This document shows, one piece after another, positions 44,024 to 56,808 of a stretch of 64,000 nucleotides of DNA. The notes beneath the pieces are model-generated. The model worked only from the letters and a program-made list of their open reading frames with translations. It had not been told where the DNA came from and ran no database searches. Every line of letters begins with the position of its first letter. Positions within the stretch are counted from its first letter, which is position 1. Origin of the DNA: Delphinus delphis (taxonomy: Eukaryota; Chordata; Mammalia; Artiodactyla; Delphinidae); assembly GCF_949987515.2 (NCBI RefSeq), contig NC_082684.1, positions 19,397,701 to 19,461,700 on the forward strand, read 5' to 3'. A program made the translations under genes and the position numbers.

Positions 44024-47000
44024 GGAGGTTATCATTTGTTCTCCCAAACTTATGGAGAAAGGTATCTACTGAACAAGTTTTAAGTTGAAGGTCCTGAATT
44101 TAGTAATTTCAGAATTCAAATGTAAGTTCTTGTACTTATTTCTTGTGTGCCACATTTGATGTTAATTTCTGTATCAGTTTCATTATTTGTAATATTGGCA
44201 CAATATTAATATCAAGTGCTAGTTGATAAAGACTGAATGAGAACATGTAAATAGCATCTATAAGTTTATTATAAATAGTATTATATTATAAAGACAATAT
44301 TAAAATAATCATAATTATTTTAGGATCAGAGCATTTGCCCTCTCATATATTTGGATGTTTAGAGAAATAGTGCTGGGTTGAGCTAGTCTGATGTTTGGGG
44401 CCTCAGGGTTTATGTTGCAGTTCTTACAATAAGTAGCTCTGTGGTTTTGGCAAGTCGTGCCATCTTCCCTCAAGTTGACCCATCTGGAAAGAGTAGCTTG
44501 ATTTAAATTCCTTGAACGATCTCTGGTGTGAGTCCATCTTATTGACATAAACATGAGAGTCCTTGATGATGAAAATCATAACAGCAAAACACAGTTGGTC
44601 TGCTCATGACACCATCAAATACAACTTTGCTTCTTTAAAGCAGAGAGAGGACACGGGACATTTACAGGAGAGAACCCATCTTTTAGCAGAACATATCCTG
44701 TAAGTAAATTAAATCATTCTTGTAGCACAAAGGCAGCCTCAAGCAACTACAAACAGGAGAACCAAGCACTGTTTTCAAATGACATCATATATACTCTGAC
44801 CTGCTTTCACTTTAAGTGATTTTCAGTGTATGCAAGCAAAGTGTGTAGCTTATTTATTATAAAGCTAAAAGTCCATAAAAGTCCTTCAAATGTTTCAATA
44901 AATGTATGAAAAGCTATTTTTCAAAAGGAAAGCCAACTAGAAATTTATTTTTCTTATGGCTTGAAATATGCTTAAATCAAATTTGATTCCATGATCTTCT
45001 TACACTCTACAGATACTGTAGTTTTTCTTGACACTTTGATTATTTTATAGAAATATATTCATTTGACTGGATAAATAACTAGAGTTGGGGAGAAATAAGT
45101 CTAATTTTAAAAGGAATATAAATTTGGAGGTATCACCCCACTCTCCCTAAATTCAAATGAAGTTAATTTAAGGCACATGTAGTCTGTCATGTTCAGAAGA
45201 TATATTATCATTAATAAAATATTCATTATACTGGGAAGCCAATTACTTTCCTCTAAGGACATGCCATTGGGTTTATCTGAAGTAACAGAAATGCTCAGAG
45301 TTAATTGAGTTTGTCTTATGCTAACAAGAAATTGTGTCATAGTACAGAAAGATTTTAGAATACTCAGAGGTCAATCTGTACCATGAAAAAAATATCTGCA
45401 CATAAATGTTTTATGAGGGATTGCCATAGAATAACATATGAAAAAAAACATAATCTGTGCTTAGTCTTCTAATTGGATTTTTTTAAAGTTCTGCATTTTA
45501 ATTAGGATGGTTTCAGCTGTAGATAACAGAGAAATGGATACAAGCTTTACGAGTACAGGATAATTTAGTGATACATATATTGGAAGTTCAGAGGTGGCTC
45601 AAGCCTAGTTTTTGGCTTAATCTAGTGGCCTTTGATCTCCTCTGTGATTGCAAAATTGAGGCAGCATGTTCTGGCTTCTCTACTGCATACTTGGTCATTC
45701 AAGGGAAGAGAGAGTTTCTCTTTTGATGGTCTTCTTGTAAGGGCAAAAAAAAAAAAAAAAAGTATTTCCCAAAGTTCCATAATAAAACATAATAAAAATT
45801 TTCTGTCTTTGCTTGAATTAGGTCGTATTACTAATTTTGAACCAGACCCTGCAATAAAATTTTAAAAATCAAGAGGTGGTTATTTTAGACATTAATTCCT
45901 GAAAAAAAAATCATTATGGCATAGCATTATGGGGGAGAAGTACCTTCAAAGTATTCTGACCCCTAGAGAGGTCAGGGTCAATATCTCCATAGCACAAGGT
46001 CTAAATATTTATATGTGTATGGGAGTGCTGTATGCCTGAATAAAATTAGGAAAAGTTTAGGAATGGGAAAGTGGGAATTTTATTGGGGAGGACACCAACA
46101 ATGTCCACCATAAACAAATGGTGTGGAAAGATTTGATAAGATAGAGGCACACCAAACTCTAAAGGCTTTGCTCTGTATAACAACAATAAAGATAAAAATA
46201 TATTTTACCAAAAAATTCCAAACACCAAATTCCATATCTTCTGTATGCCACTTAACCACTGTATATAAAGAAGAGTCCATCTGATGGCTCTAGAACAATT
46301 GACCTTTTCAAATAATCAAACTACAACTTGTCCCTACCTTATATGACCCTGTATAGGTATAAACTAAGAGCTAAAGTTACTCTTCTAGTCAAGCCCTTAC
46401 CCTTACTTCCCTTCACACATATCATGTTTTTTATACTCTTGCCTCTGTGTTCATGTTATGCCATATCCTCCATATACCTCTCTGCCTATGTAAATTCTAA
46501 CCATATGTCAAACTAGTCTTTGGCATGAAGACTTTTATATCTACATTACTGATCATTGACAGGTGTCCTTTCTGATCTGCAAAGGCAAGTAGAGTCTAAA
46601 CTATTACTTCCAAAATACATTTATTCAAAAATATTTGTTGTATTAACTGGCAGACACTCTTTTGAATGCCCAGGATAGAGACACACGTTTTCAAAAGGAT
46701 TTTCTGATATATGTGTAGGTATATTCATGTTTGTATGCTTATATCCTTCTCATATTTCTCAGGTAAGTTTCTCAATTTTCTTAAGTGTTAGAGCTATTTT
46801 ATAGATTTGTTTCCATTCCCACAATTTACTATTGATTTTGCCCTAAGAGAAAAGATACTCAGCAACAAGGTAGGAAGCATGAAAAAAATGTTGCAGCTTG
46901 ATTTTCATGTTTCCATGGCGCTGGGAAGGAGAAAAGATGTTATTGAATTACCATGGCCAAGGTAGACAGCTTCCAGTAATTATGAGAGCTTAGTATGCAT

Positions 47001-48560
47001 TTTAGGAAACTAGAAGCCCTGGTCTTTATAAAATGTTGCCTTAATTTAGACAAGTTGTTGCTGAAAGTGTAAAATTTATTTTGTTTGGTACTCTTTTGTC
47101 AGTACCATAAATTTCTGGTGTCTAATTTCATGGTTTTTGGTTAAAGTTGGTGTTTGCCCTTGAATTAACATATCTAATTAACTTCCCTCCCTCCCTACTA
47201 TACTGATGTTACCTGTACCAGGAAGCTCTGAATGTTACATATAAACAAGGATAACATGGCTGCCACCCAAATATGTGTATGTTCACACACACACACAAAC
47301 ACACATGCACACATATATACACACACAGGCTCTGAACAAACTGTAGGTTACCAATCAATCTGAATTAAAAACTTCAATTTTTCAGGATCTCAGAAGGTTA
47401 AAATTATGACTTTGTTTTTTGGTGCTGATCACATATGTTTACTGACCTTAGTACGATCCTTGTAATTAATTGACATCAATTCAAAGATAGCTCATTGAGT
47501 CACAAGTTTCCCATATAGAAGGCCACTTTGCTTTCTTTCATCTAGTCCCACCAGCTTCATAAACCATGCTTTTTCATGTTTTATGCTTGAACCGATGAAC
47601 TTCGGGAAATTGAAAATTCATTTTTGGTATCCCAGTGATACAATATTTATACACAGTGTAAATAATCTATGCCTTTTAAGAATAATTTGGAATATTACAA
47701 CTGAAACTTTTTCAGCTGCAGCTTAAAGCTGAAATATTTAGGAAAAATGTGACCACTCTAAGGGAAATTTGGATTTTTTAAATCATTTCCAAAACGTGGT
47801 GAGCTGGTGTTATATTGGAAATGAATTTAATCTAAACATGCTATAGTTTATGAACACTGTCAAAGCCAAACACAGCATAATGAAACTTCATTTTAATGTA
47901 CTCCCATTTAATATTTTCTAACATTTACCATTTGTTTATGAGATTTATATAGCACCCATTATCCAAATAGCTCAAGACATTGTTCAAAGAATATTAAACC
48001 AAGACCCTTCATATAAAACTCCTGAAAAAAAAAATAAGGCAATAGAAGAAAAACCTTGAGAAACCATGTGCACAGAAAGGAAATCTCAGCCAGAACCTAT
48101 GAGGCAATTTGTCTCCATAAAATGCTTTTTGGTACTATATCTCTGAACAATGATGTTTCACTCTAACTGGATTATGAACTTTAAGTAGCTCTGATTCACT
48201 TTGAGTTCTTAGATAAAGTCCGTTGATTTCAAGTGCATTTGTAAAAAAATCACTTGTGACATTAGAAAGGAAATGTGGCATCTAAAACCTGGAGTTTCTT
48301 AATTTTTTAAGTCATATTTAAAACTACTTTTAAGGATGAGTTTTAATACTTGGAACCAGTTCTTAAGCTGTAATGTCTTAAATTTACGTGGGTGATGTTT
48401 TCATTCTTTGAGGATACACACAAAGGAAACAAAAGCAACTAAATATTCTTAATGGCACTCAGCACAGTTTCACTTATATTCTCCCACTATATGGGTATTC
48501 ACCTATTGATATAAAAACATATCGTTCTAGAAAAGGGTAAAATTTTAGGCTTTAGTACAA
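44021..48560. other. Mostly unique intergenic sequence
   Basis: About 4.5 kb with no gene. A weak MIR-like stretch lies near 44420-44490, a CA-rich patch at 47285-47330, and an unnamed old-repeat-like stretch near 45490-45760. None supports a firm call. Confidence 0.5.
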
Positions 48561-48564
48561 CTCC

Positions 48565-48665
48565 TTCATTTTGAAAATGAACATATTGAGACCCAGAGAT
48601 TCTGATAATTTGTCCAAGGTCACTGTCTCAGTTTCTTACAGAGCTGGAGCTAGATTGATTCCTAG
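48565..48665 (-). mobile_element. MIR-like SINE fragment, antisense
   Basis: Words 'tttgtccaaggtcactgtct' and 'acagagctggagctag' match the antisense MIR core ('cccaaggtcacacagctag' type). Short and decayed. Confidence 0.4.
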
Positions 48666-49194
48666 TTTAATCATTTTTCTTCTTTAGAACTGTGCTTTTT
48701 ATAAATTGATCTGATTTTGGTAATAGCATTTCCAAGCGACTGAGGGTGGAAGTATTTCTTGAGCTCATATTGTTTATCGAAACTTGAGCATCTCAGTTTT
48801 CCAAGTCTCACTCATTGTGCTAAGCTTTGCCTTTCAATGTGGGCCATAATGTGACCAGCCTTATTTGCCATACTTTCCTGATGCTGTTGTACAGAGGACT
48901 GGATAGGAAGACTTAAATTTCATGCGGTTTGTCTTTTTTCCTTTGAACAGGAATTCACCTATGATGTCTTAGAGAAGAAGCAGCATAAGTCAATGCCTAC
49001 CACTCACTGATAGAGATGTTTCTCACACCTCTGTGCTCTGCCATGGACCTTGGCAACTAATTATCCAATCCAACCATTGTATTTTACTGCAGAGGACCAG
49101 AGATGTTAAGTGTCTTTCTCAAGGTGATAGTCCTTGTTAACAAGCACTCTTGAATCTCTAGTATTTTTTGTGTTTTTCACCTGGAAAATACTTT
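48666..49194. other. Intergenic sequence
   Basis: No gene. Another faint antisense MIR-like stretch lies near 49085-49130. Confidence 0.4.
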
Positions 49195-49375
49195 CGAAAT
49201 TAGGTAAGAAAATGGACTGGAAATCTGGTCTCTCCGACACCAGAGCTTAACTCTGTGACTTAACTGTTTGATCTCGATCTGGTTAATTAAGCACATTAAG
49301 GTTCAGTTAATACATCTGTAAAATTGAAATTATAGTAATACCTATCTAATAGAGTATGGTGAAGATTTATTGATA
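49195..49375 (+). mobile_element. MIR-like SINE fragment
   Basis: Order 'gacaccagagcttaactctg', 'tgacttaactgtttgatctc', 'taatacatctgtaaaattga' and 'aattatagtaatacctatct' follows a sense MIR: the conserved core and then the 'ctgtaaaatggggataataa' type region. Confidence 0.5.
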
Positions 49376-49423
49376 GCATTTTCATGAGGCTAATTTTCAT
49401 GATTCTGCGGCAGTTCCGTCAGT

Positions 49424-49425
<2 letters not shown>

Positions 49426-49465
<40 letters not shown>
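49426..49465. repeat. (CA)n microsatellite, about 20 units
   Basis: An uninterrupted CA run. Confidence 0.96.
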
Positions 49466-49467
<2 letters not shown>

Positions 49468-51788
49468 CTTTAATTAATACCATTGTATCATTCTCCACTC
49501 TCCTAGCCACAGCAATATTTCCAGGGAATTATTACAAAAACTTCAGGTAAAATCATTTGAGAGAGAAAATTCTAGTGTTATACTAATTGAACATGTTCTG
49601 CCCCAAATCTTCAAATCCATTGCTTTTATTTTTTTCTTAGATTTATGTTTTCTTTTTTTTTTTTTTTAGATGTATATTTTCAAGTCTTCCTCATCCAGCT
49701 GCATTACAGCCTTAAGGACAAAATTGATCAGGTGGGAAGTACACTAAGATAGCTAACATAGTCACTATTTTGGTAACTGAAATGAAAAACCAAAAATAGA
49801 ACTGCTGTACATGCTCTGGTAGAGGAATAATATGTGGAAAGTAGCAAGTATAATCAATCCCAAATAGAAGATAATCCCAAAGTCTTTCCTGGTCTCTATG
49901 ATGCAATACAAAATAATTCCATATGGTTAAGATTATATTTGTCTTTTGTTCATTTATTTTGAGCATAAATTACACATTTGCTTTCCTTATTTTGTTGTCT
50001 TTATCTCGAGATGGGACATTTTGTTCTTATTTCAGCCCTCACTTCTAAATCATTTAACTAGGAACAACTGAAGTGTTCAGGCCAGTTAAATTTCTCCCAG
50101 ATTCCAATTCATTTTCAGGAAATACATAAATGGCTGCTGTTAATACATTGACATAAGAATATAAAGAAATTTTAGTTGTCTCTCTATACCTGTTGCTTCC
50201 TAGTTCATGTAAATGTTGCTGAATTTTTTTAAAAAATCCTGCTGCCTGTCACTCTGGCAGGAAGTTTATGATGTTGGGACACTGGTCTCACAGAGTTATG
50301 AGCAGCACATCATTAATTGTGGGTGCTTTGATTTCACTTGCTTAATCACTGGAATTTGCCTGTTCTGGGTATGGGATACCCAACCACCCAGCCTCTGTTA
50401 CTCTGTTACATGATGCAATGATGATGTGGACCTTGACCCGCTTTTGCTCTTTGACCCTTAACCTGGTCTCATGGTTCTCAAGGGTCTATTCCTCCCAGAG
50501 CCCTGTCCTTTTCCCTTGATGTTGAATTTAATCTTTTCCCACTGCCCGTTACCAAGACTGTTTACCTCTGGGTAAAGTGACATGCTTTATGCTTTGTGGC
50601 AATCTTGCCATAATTTTGCTAATCAACAAATGACAGACCAGAAAATGGGCAATGACTCCCCTTTTGTGGGGGAGAGTGAGCAGTTGCTTTTTCTATCTTC
50701 TTTATCACTCCCTTGCTCAAACTAGCACCCACTCAGTGTCTCTGGCTAGCACATTGATATAGTGTTACAGCATTTGAATATGTCCACTTAAAGACTAGGG
50801 TGGTCAGCCATAGGCATTGAAGCAAATATAAAAGGAGTGTAGTAATTCCTCCACAAATTACCAGCTTTATGCCAATCAAATTAAACATTCCAGCATGGAA
50901 TGTCCATGAGTTTACTAATAAAGTACGAGGATAAATGCTTTGGCTTTATGCATAACATTTTGAAGAGAAGAAGACTGGCCATGTCAAAATTATGGAGATA
51001 GGCAAGTGACCTATTTCCCATCTCCTCTTTCTTTACCCTCTGAAAGGACCCCTTTCTTCCTGTCTCACCCACTTACTCTCTTGTTTGTCAGTACTATACT
51101 ATCAAAGTGTGGATGACTCCAAAGTTATTAACTTTTAATATTAGTTGTAACATTTCCAATATTAATTGTTATAGATTGGTTAACTGATTTAAATTTATTA
51201 TTAATTACATTTAGTTTTATATCCCATATTCCAATTAGAATGATGGCTGTTATTATTAGAGCTGCCTGGGAGTTTCATTATTTTTTTCCTCCAAGAATTG
51301 CTGAGTAGAAGAGCAAGTGCCAACCTGCTAACAGGTTCTGGAAGAAGTACTGGGAAGCTCTAGCCTCTTGTCCTATACCCCTACCCAAAGCCCTTTATTG
51401 GAGCAAAGAAACTGAAAAACTAGTCATAACTTTCCTGATGGGCAGCAATAAGGTATATTGTAATTATGTAGGTTAAGCATGAGGGTTGGAAAATTATTAA
51501 TATTATTTGAAAAGTAAATGTAAGGTTAATTATCATAAATGCCAGTCACATATCACTAATTTCTAGTTATTATGCAGATGAATATATATCAAAATGAGAA
51601 CATGATGTTAAATGTGTGTGTGGAGAGAGAGAATGAGAGAGAGAGAGTTTTACTTATACCATTAAACTCTATTTGTTAATTTTGAGTCTTACAGAATCAT
51701 TAGGAACTCACACTTTTCAAAAACAAAGAACAGAGGAAACAGTTGGATTATTCTCCTAGTAATAAAGACAATGTGTAATGATTAAAAG
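49466..51788. other. Unique-looking intergenic sequence
   Basis: No gene recognised. A GA-rich run lies at about 51622-51648. Frames at 49712, 50213 and 50881 have no family motif. Confidence 0.5.
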
Positions 51789-51797
51789 TTTACTTAA

Positions 51798-52093
51798 GGG
51801 ACTTCCCTGGTAGCAGAGTGGTTAAGAATCCACCTGCCAATGCAGGTGACACGGGTTTGATCCCTAGTCTGGGAATATCCCACAGGCCACAGAGCAACTA
51901 AGCCCGTGTGCCACAACTACTGAGCCTGCACTCTAGGGCTCATGAGCCACAACTGCTGAGCCCACGTGCCGCAACTACTGAAGCCCGTGTCTAGAGCCTG
52001 TGCACCGCAAAGAAGAGTAGCCCCCGCTTGCCATGCCACAACTAGAGAAAGCCCACGCACAACAACGAAGACCCAATGCAGCCCCCCTAAAAA
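51798..52093 (+). mobile_element. CHR-type SINE, long form
   Basis: Sense copy: 'gggacttccctggtagcaga', 'gacacgggtttgatccctag', the repeated 'cacaactactgagcc' unit, 'aagaagagtagcccccgctt' and 'caacgaagacccaatgcagc', then a short A-tail. Flanks 'agtttacttaa' and 'aatttacttta' may be a decayed target-site duplication. Confidence 0.92.
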
Positions 52094-52103
52094 AAATTTA
52101 CTT

Positions 52104-54254
52104 TAGAGTGTTTGATAAAAGCTCTGATATGAAAATAATAGAAGTCCAAAAATATATATGAATATATTTCTTAATTTACAGTACATCATATTAAACAAGA
52201 AACATTCTGTTTTTGAGTGGTGGTGTTTTTAAATGATACATAAAGAAAAAATTTAAAATAACTTCATCCTGATGGAGAATCAACAAAAATATGCTTTGCA
52301 GCCTCTGGAAAATAATTTACTCAGTGAATTCAGAGAGAAAATAGCTTCCTGAATTCTAATATCTAGAATGAATCTCTCAGTATGTCTCTTTCCCTAAAAA
52401 CTTAACATTACATTCATCTATATTAAATAAGCTTTTTAAAAAATTATATGTTTAAAACTTTTGCAAAATAATACTTCAACTATTTGCCATCATCTCAATG
52501 CTCTCATTATACAATTAAATACTAAACATGCTATGACAGATTGCATTATACTATTAATTCAGAGGTTAAGAATACATTAAGGATTTGAAACTCTACAATT
52601 TTAATTCTTATTTATTTGTGGTTTACTTTGATCTTTTGTAAATATCAAGGTTATGGCAAATAATGACTGTACTTACCAACTACCTTCTCTATTGTAAAAC
52701 TTCCTTGGTTGTGACATCCATACAAGCCCACATTCTACACACAATTCTTTCCAATGCCAGTCTCATTACCAAAACAAGTAACTAAATTTATCATTTTTAT
52801 GCTAGCATAAATTCTACATATTGCTGAATTAAATGCAGTACTGCAGTGTCCCTTGATATTAATTTCTACCTACATATTTTAGAGGGATACAAGGCTTGGC
52901 TTGATGACGACACAGTGTGAAACCAAAAGAAGGAGGACCTGTGCTTCCAGATTAGCTGCTACTCACCTAATGCATTTTCAACATCTTCAGAGGCATACAT
53001 CATCTTCCTCAATATCTGAAGTAGTATTTTTATAATTACACTTTGAATCATTGTTAAAGGAGCATATGAATTCCATTGTTTCTTGATTAAAACAGAAAGA
53101 CAATGTTCAGATGTATTATTCCTTCTGTTAAACCACAGGTCATGAATCTACAGCAAAGACCTACTCTGAGTATGCAATTCAAGCAACTTCAGTGTACAGT
53201 GTGGAATACTAAATATCACATTTACTTCAAAATCCATTGTTCTATTGTGAGATCTGTGTAAAGTACAGAAACACAACAAGAGTTAGATTTTTTGTAAATG
53301 CTGCCTTGTGCTGCAACATCTCAAGATAGTTCAGTAGAAGTCATCTGCCTGCAGAACAAGCATGATTTCAGTTTTGATTTCCCTGGTGGTGGTAATTATC
53401 TGGATATTCCTTTTGGGTACTAACATTACAAAGACAACCCATCAATCCTTAAAATTATCTTCTATAGAAAATAGCTAGCTATGATTAGAACAACTCAGTT
53501 CTGTTTATGTCTTAGAAAGGAAGAAAATCCATGAATAATTATGTCAGTATGGAATAATAAATGGCTATAAAACTAGGAGTGCCAAGACAAGAAGAAGCAA
53601 TAGGGTGAAATTCAAGAGAAGACAAAACGAGGAACGCTTGTGGTGGGATTAAGGTTTCTGGTCCACAGTAAATGGTGCACACATGCCTTTTGTTGACATA
53701 GAATGGCTGTAAATCAGAAACCAGGAAGGGTAGTTTCTCCTGGAAGATACTTCTACTGCAGCAATTAAGAGATCAGAAATAAGGAGAAATCTCAGAGAAA
53801 CACGAATTGAAGAGGGAGTGATGGGTGAGTAGGAAACAGCTGTATTATAGCAGACCCGGGAAACCTTGAAACTTCCCGAACGAGGAAATTCTCTCTCTCC
53901 ATCAGGATTCTTCGTGATGCTTAGTGTAGAATTACTTTTCAGTTGGGACTAGTCTTGAACTTGGAAGAGGAAACAAGTAAATTGTAGCTTCTTACTGACT
54001 GAATGTGCAACAATTATAAAAGGAAGTAAAAGGAAATCAGAACTGAGGCATGAAATAATGCCTAAATATTTGTGGTTAAAATTTTAATAAAGTTATATTG
54101 ACACCTTTTTTTTTTACCATATTTATTAACTATTTTGTTATTCATTAATTCCCCCATTAAAGTTTTTACTGATTATAGAACTGGGTCAAAGTTTTGCTAT
54201 GTATGTATAGTATCTGAATTATCTTAGTAATGCACTTTTTATTACAAACAGTAT
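52104..54254. other. Unique-looking intergenic sequence
   Basis: About 2.1 kb with no gene and no open frame worth noting. No named repeat recognised. Confidence 0.5.
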
Positions 54255-54430
54255 TCTGCTAACTTGAGTTTTAGTTCCACTTTTGTCAATTGTAGGATTC
54301 TCAGATTTATTTTCTTCCTGTGTAAAATGGGAATAGTAGTACCAATGACAGGGTTAAGTGGGAATTATTTGAGATAATTTATACAAAGAGCTTAAGTACT
54401 TTCCACATTCCAGGCACTGTGCTGTATAAT
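54255..54430 (+). mobile_element. MIR-like SINE fragment
   Basis: The region with 'tcctgtgtaaaatgggaata', 'gtagtaccaatgacagggtt', 'ttgagataatttatacaaag' and 'ccaggcactgtgctgt' follows the 3' half of a sense MIR. Confidence 0.55.
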
Positions 54431-56149
54431 GAAGACACATGATGGTCCTACCTTTGAGTGGTTTATATTCCACATCTGATAAATGTTTTTCTGTTTGAGT
54501 TTCAAATCAGTGAAGTTTTCCAGGGCACTGCCTTGGCTTTATACCCCTCCTCCCCCAGGAACTAGCTCAATGAACAGTGAATAGCAAGTATTCAACAAAA
54601 TAAGTTTGAGTTGCTCTATATCCTTGTGATGTAAATATGTCAGCTATGTAATTCTTATTGCAGTCACACCCCAAAAGTCCAAAAATGTTATTAATAATAC
54701 TTGAGGGTCACACAGCTAGATTATGGTGAAGACTGACCATCAGCTCCATCTTTTGGATTCCTAACACATTGGATTCTCCCCACCCCCACACAATTTACTC
54801 ATTGTTGATATTATAGGAAGAGGGTTAAGCAAAAAGAGAGGATTGAGAAATCTGGGCTTTGAAAGAGAAAAGCATATCATCTTTGCATTGATGATGGATT
54901 TTCATAGACAATTCCTGAAGATAAGCAACTCCCACAAAGAGGTACATGGCTCAGTTGGTGAAAGTCTATGAAAATCCAGACCCTTGTCTCCTTCTCCGTG
55001 CAATACCCTCTAGACATTCAGTTTACAGTTTCTTTTCCCACTCATGGGCAGTGCTTTATGTAAAACTGAAAAACAAATGAATAATTCACCACTGAATCCT
55101 AACTGCTATATGTAGGTGTGCAAACTGTATTTTTAGGAATCTAATATTCAGGCTATAAATATTATCTTGTTCGTAGAGAGTATGCAGGAATATTCCTTCA
55201 AAATTATTTATCCTTTCAAAACAAAACACAGGCTGTTCTGTTCATATTCCATGTGGTACATACTGCTGGGAGATGGTTTTAGGATTAGAAGGGTTATAAA
55301 TTATTTTAAATTGAATGATATTTTTATTTAGCTAGTGCAGAAGAAAATCAAGAAGAAAAGTGATTATCTTTTCTCATACGATTTTATCTGAGAATTGAAG
55401 ACACTTTAGAGTTGATTTCAACATCCTATTCTGCAGAAACGACCATTGTAATAGTCTTGATAGGTATTCATCCAGCTTCGGCTTTAACTCTTAAAAGAAG
55501 TATCTCCTTAGCAGGCTTATGCTGTTTGAAGAAGTCTGAATGGACTCTTCTCCAACATATTGAGAGTAAATTCAATTTACTTTAATTTTGAAATGGTGGG
55601 TATGGCTCTGCACAAAGAATAGCATGGAATATCTAATTCCTCCTTTTTCCATGTGGACCTCTCATATTTGGAGAATATTGCTGGGTCTCATCAAAACTTT
55701 TTCACAGTAAAGTTGTTGAGGGTTACTTGAGCTATACCTCCTCTGGTATGCTTTTCAGACATGTTTATATCCTATTCTTTCTACGCAGGTATTAAATATT
55801 CTTAAAATATATCATCTGTAATTGAACACAATATTTCAGATGTATTTTAACCATGTACAGACCATCATGCCAAGTTATCTTTTTATTTCAGGAAACAATT
55901 CTTTTTTTCAGATTAATTCAGCTCTTTTCACAGCCATACCAGCATGTCTCCTCTTTTTGTGCACATAACAAATAAAAGTTATTAGTAAAGATTTAGATGC
56001 CCTCATTCTATAGTGGGGGGCTGAGTCTTTCAAATTGATTTGTGGAACTTTTCATTTATTTCTATTACTTTGCATTTCTTTTGCTGGGGCTGATTATTCC
56101 AATAATTTGAGATCTGATGAACCTGTTTGTATCAGTTCAGAAGACATGC
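54431..56149. other. Unique-looking intergenic sequence
   Basis: No gene or confident repeat in about 1.7 kb. Confidence 0.5.
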
Positions 56150-56310
56150 TCCACTGCTGTCTGCTACCTGGATTCGAATCCTGGTTCAGACACTTATTAG
56201 CTGTGTATTTGTGAGCAAGGCAATCAGTGTCACTAAATTTACTCCTCTGTAAAATAGGAATAATAACAGTAACTGCTTATAAATTAGATGAAGTTTCTCA
56301 AAAGATTACC
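56150..56310 (+). mobile_element. MIR SINE, sense
   Basis: Well-kept MIR order: 'ctggattcgaatcctggttc' (tRNA B-box-like), 'cttattagctgtgtatttgt' (core), then 'tcctctgtaaaataggaata' and 'ataacagtaa'. This is a mammal-wide, ancient SINE. Confidence 0.7.
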
Positions 56311-56421
56311 TCAGTGTCTGACCATGAAAATTTTGAAAAAAAATCTTAGCTATTATCATTGTCATTATTAAAGATACTAGCTGTCACAGCAAGTGTAATA
56401 AAGTATGGAAACTTGTAGCTG

Positions 56422-56433
56422 TTATATATACAC
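56422..56433. repeat. L1 target-site duplication, left copy (matches 63055-63066)
   Basis: ttatatatacac here and ttatatatacat at 63055-63066, 11 of 12 bases alike. AT-rich sequence raises the chance of a random match, but the position is exactly at both element ends. Confidence 0.8.
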
Positions 56434-56808
56434 TTTTTTTAAATATCTTTATTGGAGTACAATTGCTTCACAACTGTGTGTTAGTTTCTGCTTTATAACA
56501 AAGTGAATCAGCTATAAATATACATATATCCCCATATCTCCTACCTCTTGCGTCTCCCTCCCACTCTCCCTATCCCACCCCTCTAGGTGGTCACAAAGCA
56601 CAGAGCTGATCTCCTTGTGTTATGTGGCTGCTTCCCACTAGCTATCTATTTTATATTTGTTAGTATATATAAGTACATGTCACTCTCTCAATTCATCCCA
56701 GCTTACCCTGCCCCCTCCCTGTGTCCTCAAGTCCATTCTCTATGTCTGTGTCTTTATTCCTGTCCTGCCACTAGGTTCTTCAGAACAAATTTTTTTTTTT
56801 TTTAGATT
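56434..56808 (-). other. L1 3' UTR and A-tail
   Basis: The segment between the ORF2 stop (complement of 56809-56811) and the tail holds the antisense of 'aagcagcctcatagtgcagg'-type 3' UTR sequence, closely like 14226-14612. A short T7 at 56434-56440 is the remaining tail. Confidence 0.85.

Noticed and set aside
49426..49465. CA run as a CRISPR-like or telomere-like repeat array
   Set aside because: It is a plain dinucleotide microsatellite with no spacers and no TTAGGG units.
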